Position numbers and translations under genes: made by a program. This document shows positions 22,695 to 33,772 of a stretch of DNA of 64,000 nt, one piece after another (positions within the stretch are counted from its first letter, which is position 1; the number at the start of each line of letters is the position of its first letter). The stretch covers positions 62,001 to 126,000 of the forward strand of contig JAJJXM010000057.1 in the NCBI GenBank assembly GCA_024516155.1, given 5' to 3'. The notes under the pieces are model-generated. The model saw only the letters and a list, made by a program, of their open reading frames with translations, was not told where the DNA came from and searched no databases. Origin of the DNA: Pyronema omphalodes (lineage: Eukaryota; Ascomycota; Pezizomycetes; Pezizales; Pyronemataceae).

Positions 22695-24696
22695 AAATTA
22701 TCAATATTACGATCGTAAAGTAAAGTAGGTTGAAAGTTGGAAAAGGATTGATGAGGAACTGGTGAAGCTGATAGAACTGGAAATTTAAGCTGTAGTTAAC
22801 AGGAAATACAGAAAGAGGTTATAATAGGTAGTAATTGTGAAGAGGCTTGTATAAGTTTTGTTTACTTAACTATTTGTGATTCTTGTGGTGATTTTCTATG
22901 CTGTGTCTAACTTCGGCTTATCATAGATGTGCTAAGACTTCTTTTTCACGGCAAGAAGAGCCGGTCTCTTAAAGAGCAGAGACTAACCAACTCGAAAGAT
23001 CAACCCACGGAATGGTTTCCGTGTTATTAAATAGACACGGTAATCTAATGAGGGTTTCTGTTGCTTGAATTTATTCTTGATTTTCACTTTTATGCCCGGT
23101 CCCGGGAATCCCGTCATGAAATTTGATACTTCAGTTCTGTTCAGTTCCTTTCGGGTGATTCCGACGGGATGGGTACATATTTGAGTTTTAATACCGATGA
23201 TCTATGTATATCCGTGACGAGTATGTATGGAGTGAGGTGACGACTCAAAGTGCGCAGTTACATGCTCTGGTTACAACTCCCCTGCTCCCTGTACCCGGTT
23301 ATCGATTATCTGATCATCAATCCTGATCATCACCGACTAACGGAGATTGTCATTTACACACTCTAGACTTGAAAGTAATCTAGTTTCATGCATTAGGGCT
23401 GTGAAAGGTGAGTGCACATGCATAAGTAATCTAGAGACAGCACCGTAGAGAGGGAACAATAGTAATTGGTGGGTCTTGGTCTTGTCTGTGCGGAACGATA
23501 ATCAAATTATATCATAGTGGACAGCTGTCTTTTGTAGTAGTTGAAAAGTAGAATTGCTACATATGGTGCCATAGCAAGGGCGCGTAGTAGTGGAATGTGA
23601 CATGACATAGTTTCTACGGCCAGAGAGGGAGGGACTCTGTTCTAGCTTTTTGCCTCCCTTTTTTTCTTCTTTCTCTGAGACGGTTTGTTTAGCTGTATTA
23701 CTTCTTGAGGAAACTTCAACCTTTAAGCTACTGCCTGTCAAGTTTCAGATCTGTGGTCGTGACTGGTGCTGATACATACGCCTACATACGTATGTCCTCG
23801 GTTTGCAAAGTGATGAGCCCTATAAATACACAACATACACCATAATCACAAGATTTTGTTGCCAGATGCCCGCATTTACAATGGAAACACAACCGTTGGC
23901 GCAAATGTGGCTTTGAGGTATCACCAAATGTAGTTAATCTTCTGCCTTCGGAATATGGATTATTTGAAATCTCCAGTTTTGGTTTGTAACAATGGCCGGC
24001 GGAGTTATGGAAAGCTAAAAGCACATGCAAAGTGGGTGCAATTTCCACATGATAGTATGTACTGACAGGTGGATCGCGACTTTCCCGATATTGCGATCCC
24101 GTGACTATCATGCCAAGGGGGACAACATTTCACTGGCCGAACACGAAGTCACGGTCCGATGCGTTAAGCTCATGAAGCTGATGACAGCACAATTGAACCG
24201 AGTTTCAAGATGACAACGCCGCATCGAGTCCGAGTCATCAGAAGGGTGCAGTCGACCCTTAAATGAGCTAAGGCATTATTGAGGGTCCAGATGTAGCGCA
24301 GGAACAACTCTTTGATTGGATGAAAAGCCGAGCCCGCACTCATCGCTGCTTGATGAGACGAAAATCAGCAGCGGGCTCCTCTTCCGTTGCCGCCGACATG
24401 CCCTGGCATGGATCACAAAGAGCTTGGTTGTTGTCACTCACGTGACTCGAAAGCTAAGCGACAATCTAAAGCACAGCACAACTCACCAACATCCAAACCC
24501 ACGAGCCCGTGCTAGAGACCCCGCTATCGCCATCCATCATCATCAACAGCTCCCGAGAACCTCAAGAGCCTCACCTGCCGAGATATACTGCCTCACCCAG
24601 TGCTCTAGTAGCTACACTTGTACTACCATTCGATAGACAGCTGCTTCTTAGCTACCTCTCCTTACAGCCACATTCACCAACCCACGAAGATCGCCT
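22695..24696. other. Intergenic, upstream of VPS1
   Basis: No gene supported. Several short inverted repeats cluster at 22945-23170 (for example CACGGAA..TTCCGTG, and ATCCCGTC..GACGGGAT). The last few hundred bases (24300-24696) contain pyrimidine-rich DNA with CACCAAC motifs and should be the VPS1 promoter and 5' UTR. An open frame reading into VPS1 exon 2 from 24509 is explained by retained intron 1. Confidence 0.45.
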
Positions 24697-27206
24697 ATGT
24701 CACAGCCAACGTCAGTACTCCCCCACGATCGACACGATATCCAGTGCCGAATATAGGAACCATAGCGAGTATACTGACCCAAACAGGAGCGTTAACGTCA
24801 ACGATCCCGGCTTGATCACTCTTGTCAATAAGCTTCAGGATGTGTTCGCAACAGTAGGAGTAAGCTATTCCCATCCGAATCTTGTGATGTTTCTCTGCTT
24901 GATCTTTTGCTAATATTCAGCTTCACTGCGTCTAGGTTAACAACCCTATAGACCTTCCTCAGATCGCCGTCGTAGGATCTCAGTCAAGTGGAAAGAGTTC
25001 CGTTCTCGAGAACATTGTCGGACGGGATTTGTACGTATTCTTGAGCGCGACTAGAGGTTACGTGTTTCCGTTTTTTCTTAGCTAATATGTTTCTTCAATA
25101 GCCTTCCTCGTGGTACTGGTATTGTGACAAGAAGACCTCTCGTACGAAGCCCACCCAACCCCTCGATTTAGCTTTGGCACTAACCCCACCCAGGTGCTTC
25201 AGCTCATCAACCGACCTGCCGCGCCAAAGACCAACGGAGCCGAGACTGATGGACAGAACACTACCGATCCCGCCGCCAATGCCGACGAATGGGCGGAGTT
25301 TCTACATATTCCTGGACAAAAGTTCTTCGACTTCAACAAAGTTCGTGAGGAGATTGTTCGGGAAACCGAGAGCAAGGCCGGAAAGAATGTCAACATTTCA
25401 CCCAAGCCCATCAACTTGAGGATATACTCGCCGCGTGTCTTGACTTTGACTTTGGTCGATTTGCCAGGTTTGACCAAGGTCCCTGTTGGAGACCAGCCTG
25501 CAGATATCGAGCGCCAGATCAAGGAGATGGTCTTGAAACAGATCTCAAAGAGCAATGCAATTATATTGGCTGTTACTGCGGCAAATACCGATTTGGCGAA
25601 CTCTGATGGATTGAAGTTGGCGCGTGAGGTCGACCCTGACGGTTGGTTTCCCTTGCAGTAGCTTGGGTTGCACTTCTAACGGTTGCTGTAGGACAAAGGA
25701 CAATCGGTGTTCTTACCAAGATTGATCTTATGGACGAGGGTACTGACGTTGTTGATATTCTTGCCGGACGCATCATCCCTCTACGACTCGGATATGTCCC
25801 AGTCGTCAACCGTGGACAGCGTGATATCGACAATAGGAAGGCGATTTCGGCGGCTTTGGACCACGAGAAGGCATTTTTCGAGAACCACCGGGCGTACAGG
25901 AATAAGCACTCTTACTGTGGTACCCCCTACCTTGCGCGAAAGCTCAATATGGTATGGATCTCGTTGCACAACCTTAAAAGCTTGATATTAATTGTCTTAT
26001 AGATCTTGATGATGCATATCAAGAACACCCTTCCTGAGATCAAGACCCGTATTCAGGTCTCTCTGGCTAAGTACCAAGCGGAACTTGCCGGTCTCGGCGA
26101 CTCCCTCCTTGGTAACAGCGCCAACATTGTTCTCAACATCATCACCGAATTCTGTAACGAATACCGCACTGTTCTAGAGGGAAACAACCAGGAGTTGTCT
26201 TCTGCGGAGCTTTCCGGTGGTGCCCGTATCAGTTTCGTGTTCCACGAGCTTTATGCCAATGGTATTAAGGCTGTTGACCCCTTTGATGATGTCAAGGACA
26301 CCCATATTCGTACTATCCTCTACAACTCGTCTGGTTCTTCGCCTGCGCTCTTTGTCGGTACAACCGCATTTGAGCTCATTGTGAAGCAACAGATTAAGCG
26401 TCTTGAGGACCCAAGTTTGAAGTGTGCCTCTTTGGTATATGACGAGCTTGTACGGATATTGTCTCAGCTTTTGCAGAAGCAGTTCTTCAGAAGATACCCT
26501 TCACTTAAGGAGAAGTTTTACCAGGTCGTTATTCAGTTCTTCAAGAAGGCTATGTTGCCTACCAATAAGCTTGTTACCGATCTCGTCTCTATGGAGTCTT
26601 GCTACATCAACACTGGTCACCCTGACTTCATCAACGGCCACCGTGCTATGGCTATTGTGAACGAGAAGCACAACCAGAGCAAGCCTGTTCAGGTTGACCC
26701 TAAGACTGGAAAGCCCCTCCCTGGTGGAGGACGGGAATCACCTAATCCCCAGAGCTTAGAGACCGAGAAGGAGGGATTCTTTTACTCTTTCTTTGCTGCC
26801 AAGGGCAAAAAGAAGGCGGCTGCTATGGAGCCTCCCCCAGCCAAGCTTATGGCTTCCGGAACCCTGTCTGAGCGTGAGAACTTGGAGGTTGAGGTTATTA
26901 GTAAGTCTCAAGTTACGACAAGATTTGACAGCGGCTAACATACCCCCTACAGAGCTCCTCATCCAGTCTTACTACAACATCGTCAAGCGGACAATGATTG
27001 ATATGGTTCCCAAGGCTATTATGTTGAACCTTGTTCAATTCTCCAAGGACGAGATGCAGCGTGAGCTTCTCGAGAACCTCTACAAGTCCGACCAGCTCGA
27101 AGAACTCCTCAAAGAATCCGACTACACTATCCGTCGACGAAAGGAGTGTCAACAGATGGTGGAGTCTCTTACAAAGGCCCAGGAGATTGTTAGCAGCGTT
27201 GGTTAG
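24697..27206 (+). CDS. VPS1: Dynamin-like GTPase Vps1
   Basis: Self-assembling GTPase for membrane scission in vacuolar/endosomal sorting, endocytosis and peroxisome division. Eight exons: 24697-24710, 24787-24859, 24936-25030, 25102-25141, 25194-25641, 25692-25951, 26003-26900, 26953-27206; all introns are 50-76 nt. The joined frame gives 693 residues, the normal Vps1 length. G1 GSQSSGKS near 43-50, G2 within [12 protein letters not shown]3 DLPG near 163-166, G4 TKID near 232-235. A middle domain follows, then the GED ending in [32 protein letters not shown] plus [19 protein letters not shown] before the GED marks Vps1 rather than Dnm1. The 14-nt first exon was chosen because its intron has a good CTGAC branch site and gives [15 protein letters not shown]; its GTCAGT donor is slightly weak. 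All other joins are firm. Confidence 0.95.
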
Positions 27207-27983
27207 AAGCCTTTTTCTTTTGATAAGGGGATTATGAAACGGACTACAACAGCAGAATGATATAGTTAGTTGTTCGCTGGGGGACGTTCGCTGGGGATGT
27301 TAGAGAGACGGATTTCTTTTAATATTGGAGGAAGAAGAAAGTGCTAACGATGATGGAATTAGACTGAGAAAGAGGAATGGTTGGTATGAGAGATGATTAT
27401 GTGTTTGGTTTGGTCTTTGTTTTTTGCTTTTTTTGCGTCTTTCAAATATTGTTGCGTTAAAGTGGGGAAAAGAAAGGGATATGAGGATGATGATTATAGG
27501 ATGGAATGAGATTACGAACTACCCCCCCTGCTTATGCTTAATGGAAATACCTGCTGTTATTTTAAGATGATCAGAAAAGAGTTATTCACTTACACCTAAG
27601 GAATTCATGATATAGTTTTACTCCGTTTACTTTACTGGCATCCAGTGTCGTGTGAATTGTAAAGTATGACCGAATCACGATGTATGATGTGAGCTGCCTG
27701 CTATGTACACAACACTGGTTTCTCATGACATGTCCAGCTGTATACACATTCCTATGCTGAACCTATGAAAAAAATACAATAATCAGGCCGCTCTGTAACT
27801 TGTACATACTGGTGAACATGTCAGGTAGAGTTTCCCTACAGGTTAGCTTATTCATTAATGTCGATGATTGAATATACTTACCGGCCCTACCAAGCCCCCT
27901 ATCTCCTTAGTCTATACGGGAATATAAAATCCCCTGTATATGTCGTTTTGTTTTTGGGTAACTAGATTTTCCGGATTTTGTAA
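27207..27983. other. VPS1 3' flank and intergenic DNA
   Basis: Presumed 3' UTR and terminator of VPS1 over the first few hundred bases, with T-rich blocks at 27415-27440. No other gene supported. Confidence 0.45.
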
Positions 27984-28389
27984 ATTCCCTAATTCCCTAA
28001 TTCCCTAATTCCCTAATTCCCTAATTCCCTAATTCCCTAATTCCCTAATTCCCTAATTCCCTAATTCCCTAATTCCCTAATTCCCTAATTCCCTAATTCT
28101 CTAATTCTCTAATTCCCTAATTCCCTAATTCCCTAATTCCCTAATTCCCTAATTCCCTAATTCCCTAATTCCCTAATTCCCTAATTCCCTAATTCCCTAA
28201 TTCTCTAATTCCCTAATTCCCTAATTCCCTAATTCCCTAATTCCCTAATTCCCTAATTCCCTAATTCCCTAATTCCCTAATTCCCTAATTCCCTAATTCC
28301 CTAATTCCCTAATTCCCTAATTCCCTAATTCCCTAATTCCCTAATTCCCTAATTCCCTAATTCCCTAATTCCCTAATTCCCTAATTCCC
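27984..28389. repeat. Telomere-like 8-bp array (CCCTAATT / AATTAGGG), about 50 copies
   Basis: About 406 bp of head-to-tail CCCTAATT with only a few T-for-C variants (CTCTAATT). The complement AATTAGGG contains the fungal telomere hexamer TTAGGG with two extra bases per unit. Nothing in the flanks suggests a chromosome end: single-copy genes lie on both sides. Confidence 0.97.
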
Positions 28390-28702
28390 CAGTTTTACAC
28401 TTCAGCAGACCCCTAATTCTCCAATGGCCTACTTTCTAGTCAGCTTTGATATATGCTGCTTTTTCTTCATAACTATTCATAGCTATACATAGTTATACAT
28501 ATCAATATGTACTCCAAGTATCCAAGTATCCAGGCATCCAGGTATCCCACTAACCGCATCCCACTGACCGTAGACGGAAGTTAGCAGACAAAAAATCTCA
28601 ACAGTACCCAAAAAAAAAAAAAAAAAACAGTAGGCACCGGCGCCAAACTTTAAACAGCGGATAACCAACGTAACCAATACTACCATCTTCACCAATCAAC
28701 CA
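28390..28702. other. Spacer between two tandem arrays
   Basis: Contains ATCCAAGTATCCAGGCATCC short repeats and an A-run at 28610-28626. No gene. Confidence 0.4.
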
Positions 28703-28895
28703 ACCATCTTTACCATCTTTACCATCTTTACCATCTTTACCATCTTTACCATCTTTACCATCTTTACCATCTTTACCATCTTTACCATCTTTACCATCTT
28801 TACCATCTTTACCATCTTTACCATCTTTACCATCTTTACCATCTTTACCATCTTTACCATCTTTACCATCTTTACCATCTTTACCATCTTTACCA
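28703..28895. repeat. 9-bp tandem array (TTTACCATC), about 21 copies
   Basis: A nearly perfect nonamer array. Because 9 is a multiple of 3 it yields a minus-strand (MVK)n open frame, which is an artefact. Confidence 0.97.
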
Positions 28896-30627
28896 ACTTT
28901 CCACCCCCGTCGGATGGTTAAAGATATGGGTTCATAGAGTATCGCTCGGTTATCTCATGCGGCAGGAAAGGGACTGTATGCTTTAGAGAAAGAGAAAGAG
29001 AAAGAAAAAGAGAAGGTCTGCCCCGGAGAAAGTCTGCCCCGGAGAAAGTCTGGTAGATATAAGGTAAGATAAGATAAGCAAGGGGTATCGTACACATAGG
29101 GTTTTACGCTGGGGGTTGCCTGGGAATTGAGATTGATAAGGTGGGAGGGGGTCTTGGAAATTGCGGCTTGTGGGGGAGGGGGGTATTTGGTTTTCGGTTT
29201 TTTGGGATGGGGATGGTGTGGGGGATGGGGATGGGGATGGGTTTGGGGATGGGGATGGTGGTGATGGTGGTGAGTAGCATAGAAGGAGAAAAAGAAAAAG
29301 ATGGAGAAGAGGGGAGTTGAGATGAAGGTAAAGGGGATTTGGGAGCCGGGGAGAGGGGTTGTTATAGTATGTATGAGAGATTGTGGTTCATTACTTTGGG
29401 GTGGGAAAGTTTGAGTAAAAGTAGTGGTATGAGAAGTAATGGTATCAGATAAGATAAAGTTTAGAAGCCATGAAACTATAAGAAGCCATAGAGGAGTTAA
29501 TGGTCGTTTTTATCCTCCGTTATGTAATTCTATTGGGGGATCAGGGTGCGAGTTTATAGGTAATTTTTCTTTTATTTCAGGTTTTTCTGTCATAGGAAGA
29601 GATATCGAGATTAACACTGACATATGGATGAAATATAATTATCTATAGACAGTTGTTTTTCAGGTTGGTATCATATCGATTATATCAAATGGAATTGGAG
29701 CGGGAAAGATATACGAAATTACGCAATGAAGCCATGAAGTGATTTACAAACGATACTAATTACATAATCACTTGGATTACATTTCTTTCTTTGTTTTTTT
29801 TTCTTTTTTTTTCTTTTTTTTTCTCTGAATGGAATAATTTATGTTTAGGATGGAGATATCATTATAATCATAAGTATTAACTTTTCAATGATGATAAAGT
29901 TTAGGATTTTTGGGAATATCATATAGCAGTGAGCAATGATAAGAAGAGAACGTAGAAGATGATGGACATGAGATTCGGTGCTCAATACCGATGTAAGGTG
30001 GGGTGGGAATACTTTGAGAGTTGGGGAGTGTTTTTGTTATTTTGTGTTTATTTTTCTCCATTCTTTGAATTCTCCATCGCGCAACTTCTGGGAGGAGAAG
30101 GGCAGTATCTTTGATACTGATCTGTAGATGCAGCGGATGGGGACCAGGATGTATAAACAAGCGAGGGGGAAGTTACTGAGGTACTTACACAAGAATGCGT
30201 ATGTACATAGATACCCAAAGAAAAAGAAAACACAATTCAAATACAATTAGAAGAAACCCGCCCCCGCCTTTAGTAAAATTGAAGAAATATCTCTACTCAC
30301 TCTCTTCCCACCGCATGCCTCCTTCTGTCACCCACAACACGCGTAACGCGCAGCACGTAGCACGCATCGTGCAGCATACGCCACTAGTCCAATCCCAGTG
30401 TAACCAATCAGCCCCCCATCCATCTTAAACGGCCAACCCTGGAACCCTGGAACCCTGGAACCTAGACCCGCATACTTAGCCGCGCCTGAATTTTTTCCCG
30501 CGTCCACCATACATACAACACACCAAGGAAGAAAGCTCAATCGATACCTAATTCTCTACACCTGACCTCAACTCCCAGCATCCACAAACTCAAACACAAA
30601 CCTTCAACAGCGATACAAAAAAAAACA
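28896..30627. other. Intergenic, purine-rich, upstream of RRP15
   Basis: Direct repeat of GTCTGCCCCGGAGAAA (29010-29050), GGGGAT hexamer runs at 29206-29262, strongly G/A-biased DNA from 29110 to 29460, and TTTTTTTTCT repeats at 29795-29822. Only short ORFs. The final few hundred bases (30290-30627) should be the RRP15 promoter; three tandem CTGGAACC units lie at 30438-30462. Confidence 0.45.
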
Positions 30628-31455
30628 ATGCCACCTCAGCGCGCCCAGAAAAAAAGAAAGACCGCACCTACTCCTATGGAGGAGGATGTGTCGCCTACTA
30701 TCGACTGTACTGCTGCTGAGACCACCGAGACCACCGAGAAGACTCCCACCACCACCACCGCCGCCGCCGATAAGAAAACCACCGATGATGACTCCACCAA
30801 GGACAACAAACCCTCACCCTCACCCCCGGAAGACTCCCACTCCGACGCCGACGATAAATACGACAGTGCAGAATCCGATTCCGAGATCTCTGGGGACGAA
30901 GCCGAAGTTGACGAATACGATCTTGACGTCGACTCAGGAGCCGAATCCGATGATTCCATTAGTTCACTTCTCGAATCGCAAGCAACACTAAACAAAAAGA
31001 AACGCAAGCGTAACGATCCGGATTCTTTTTCCAATTCCATGTCCAAGATCTTATCATCGCATTTAACAAAAACTGCAAGAAAGGATCCGGTCTTGGTTAG
31101 GGCAAAACAAACTAAAGAACATGCTGATGATGGAAAGTTGGAGGCTAAGGCGAAGAGAGTCTTGAAGGAGGAATTGAGAAGGGAGAAGGAAAAGGGTCGT
31201 GTTAGAGACCTTGTCCCTCAGGGTGATGATCAGGCGGCTGGTAAGGCTCTGGAAAGAGAGAGGGTCCTTAGATCTATTGCGAGATCTGGTGTTGCGAAAT
31301 TGTATAATGCTGTTAGAGCGGCTCAGATTAAGGCCGAGGAAGCAAGTAGGGAGGTTAAGGAGATGGGATTGGTTGGAATGGGTAATAGGGAGGCAAAGGT
31401 TACGGAGATGTCGAAACAGGGTTTCTTGGATTTGATCCAGAGCTCGGCGAAATAA
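30628..31455 (+). CDS. RRP15: Ribosomal RNA-processing protein Rrp15
   Basis: Nucleolar pre-60S assembly factor needed for 27S/25S rRNA maturation. Single exon, 275 residues. The N-terminal half is highly acidic and Ser/Thr-rich with nuclear-localisation-like basic clusters (KKRKT, KKKRKRND). The conserved domain follows: SNSMSKILSSHL, then a long basic helix with REKEKGRVRDLVP, ERERVLRSIARSGVAKLYNAV (trimmed to RVLRSIARSGVAKLYNAV as the key block) and the C-terminal EMSKQGFLDLIQ. These blocks are the Rrp15 signature. The ATG follows an A-rich leader (AAAAAAAACA). Ends about 350 bp from the convergent YAH1 gene. Confidence 0.95.
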   Translation: MPPQRAQKKRKTAPTPMEEDVSPTIDCTAAETTETTEKTPTTTTAAADKKTTDDDSTKDNKPSPSPPEDSHSDADDKYDSAESDSEISGDEAEVDEYDLDVDSGAESDDSISSLLESQATLNKKKRKRNDPDSFSNSMSKILSSHLTKTARKDPVLVRAKQTKEHADDGKLEAKAKRVLKEELRREKEKGRVRDLVPQGDDQAAGKALERERVLRSIARSGVAKLYNAVRAAQIKAEEASREVKEMGLVGMGNREAKVTEMSKQGFLDLIQSSAK

Positions 31456-31805
31456 AGAAAAGGCCCAATAACATCTGGCGAAGTTTGAATGGAGCATGAA
31501 GGAAGGGTTTCAAATTGATATGCAATTGTTTGTTATGCAATTGATATACCCAAAAAAACTGTCTGCGGGGTTTGGGTTTTAGGCCTTAATGTCTGTGATT
31601 TTCACGTTTTCTTTTTTTTTGTTTGTTTGTATTGTAGAATAAAAGTTTGGGATGGCGCAATGGCAATAACTTTTTTTGTGGTCTTGATCTGATCTGGTCT
31701 ATCTACAATACATATTTTTTCCCCCTCAACCCGTCTTACAATACACTTTTTTTGTCCCCAAACCCGCCTATATAGCCCACCCTTGATATGGATACAAAAC
31801 CGCCC
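31456..31805. terminator. Convergent 3' flanks of RRP15 and YAH1
   Basis: 350 bp between two convergent stop codons. T-rich blocks at 31607-31630 and 31668-31678 and an AATAAA-like AGAATAAAAG at 31637-31646 are candidates for the RRP15 polyadenylation region. No gene in between. Confidence 0.4.
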
Positions 31806-33176
31806 TTATTTCTTAGAGAAATCACTCGACTGCAAGTTCCGGGTCATGCTGGGTAGTCGTACAACCAATCCATCCAAGTCCTTGCTCATACACACCTGGC
31901 ATCCCAAACGAGAGCTATTGATTGGTTAGCTTCCATATCTAGCATTGAGACATTGTGATGGGAGCAATAGTGACGAAGAGGAGTGATGGGATGTGAATAA
32001 AGGTGAATAAAGGTGAAAAAAAATCAATGAAAGGCGGACTTACGTCTCGGTCAATCCAAAAGCCAAATCTAACATGTCGTTCTCGTCATCTGAAGGCTCG
32101 GGGATCTTCTCGTACATAGCATCATCCTCTACGATGATGTGGCATGTTGAACAGGCAGCGGATCCTCCACAGGCACCTAGAGAAAAAAAAAACACAGTTA
32201 GCTGTTGCTCTCTTACTCAATTCTCCAAGTCTAATTCCGCTCCCTTCCCGCTGCTACCTCCATTGCTTCTCTGAAACCGTACTGCCCGGTATCGCTGATT
32301 CTGCTGGTCTGGTGGTATGGTGGTCCGATGGTCTCCCCGCTTTCAGTTCTCGGTCCAGAACTTCTCCAGTCTCTTCAATCCCCCCAGAGACTCCCGAAGA
32401 GCTCCAGGCCAGTAGAATAAGTTTCAACAGGACCGAAGTTCCGTGGACTCAAAAGTAGCCCGGCACCATTTCCAGCAGCGATTGCAGCAACGGCGGAGAA
32501 GCAATCACAGTAAACCCTCCAACCCTCCAACCCTCCAACCCTCCAACCTCCCAACATAACCCCCCCCCCAAGCAAAGTAAAACCTACCCTCCATTTCCAA
32601 ATCATTACTCTGCGCAATATCCAACAAATTATCCCCGGCAGCGACTTCGTAGGTATGTTTATCACCGTCTTTATCGATGAACGTAACCTTCAACCTATGT
32701 AACCGTTAACACTGATTCCAAGCCCCTTCCTGTTTTCTCCTGCTCCTGCTCCTGGTCTTGATCGGGATTCTGTGCGCTCGAGGGTTTTTCATGTTCCGGA
32801 ATGACAAATACCAGTATTCCAGCATTCGCCGCGGCATTCCACCTCTTCTCCACCCCGCCGGAGGTCCCGCTCCCACCCCGCCGAAGCTCCCCCCCTCCCC
32901 CCCTCCTCCCCCTTCCCCCGCCCCCGCAATCCCTCTATATCAAAAACCCCCCACACACCGCAAGCACCACACGCATCAAGGGTATCAAGGGGTCTCATAC
33001 TCCTCACCAGGTCTCGGCGGCGTAAGCTCATTATGTCTCTTAACAGCCGAGCTATTAAAAGCCCTAACCGACAGCCCTGTAAATCTTGGTGCTTCGGTAT
33101 ATCTCTGTATCGGCGCAACGCGCAGGGAGCGTAGGGAGCGTAGGGAGCGTAAGGTGGTAATAAAGACGCGGGACAT
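31806..33176 (-). CDS. YAH1: Mitochondrial adrenodoxin-type [2Fe-2S] ferredoxin
   Basis: Electron carrier of mitochondrial Fe-S cluster assembly and haem A/ubiquinone synthesis. Four exons: 33176-33001, 32694-32588, 32176-32044, 31914-31806; introns of 306, 411 and 129 nt, long for this window. Joined frame: 174 residues. The N-terminus is an Arg-rich presequence containing a threefold RSL repeat coded by a tandem 9-mer. The core starts PGEELKVTFIDKDGDKHTYEV; cluster ligands are Cys 97, 103, 106 (C-x5-C-x2-C in ACGGSAACSTC) and Cys 144 (RLGCQV). The acidic partner-binding segment EPSDDENDMLDLAFGLT and C-terminal RLPSMTRNLQSSDF are typical. Intron 2 carries tandem CCCTCCAA units (32514-32555). 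Divergent from CDC8. Confidence 0.95.
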
Positions 33177-33772
33177 TTCGTTGGTGGTTTGTGGTTGGCG
33201 GTGGGGAGTTGGCGGAATTATTTTGAGGTAACTGTAGGGATTGGATAGGATGGGATTGGAGCGGGTGTTATCTGATCGGTTCGGATCTTGATTATCTGCG
33301 CCGGGTTGTCGGGTTGAAAAAAAATTGCGGGGCTCGGTGAGGTCGGGTTGCCGATGTAGATTTTTGGTCGGGCCGGTGGTTATGGGACAGGGATTATGCA
33401 GCTACGCGGGAGCCTACGGGACACAGGGTCTTGGGGTCTCTGACGTATGGATGATACATAGACGGGAAGTATTTCTCGGCATCTCAGCGTCGGGATCGGA
33501 GGTTTGCCGGTGAAGTGAGACACGTCGCGAACGCCACAACCGCGTCTTACAGGCCGCCGCCACGAACCCCACCCCACCCCACCAGTCTCCAGGGTGTTGA
33601 CGATATTCGGAATACTTACTCTACGCGTCACGAAACTTTCAAGTACTGTAGCTTATACTACTGCTGTTAACTATATCAACTACGTCACAACTGCCCCGCA
33701 TTTTCATATCAGCATCACTATCACCATCACTATCACCATCACTGGGAAATTAAAGAATCCTGAAAAGACATC
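33177..33772. promoter_or_regulatory. Divergent promoter region, YAH1 (left) and CDC8 (right)
   Basis: 596 bp between divergent start codons of a mitochondrial Fe-S gene and a dTMP kinase gene. Tandem ATCACT/ATCACC units (33710-33744) lie in the probable CDC8 leader. A GATCGGTTCGGATC palindrome-like element is near 33273-33286, and CCCACCCCACCCCACC near 33568. No TATA box assigned. Confidence 0.5.

Noticed and set aside
24509..24913. Vps1 start at 24509 in a 134-codon frame
   Set aside because: The frame reads through intron 1 and into intron 2; the intron 1 signals and the short MSQPT start fit the family.
27984..28389. CRISPR array
   Set aside because: Units are contiguous with no spacers, and the genome is fungal.
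28696..28896. Minus-strand (MVK)n ORF
   Set aside because: Product of a pure 9-bp array with period divisible by three; no flanking coding signal.
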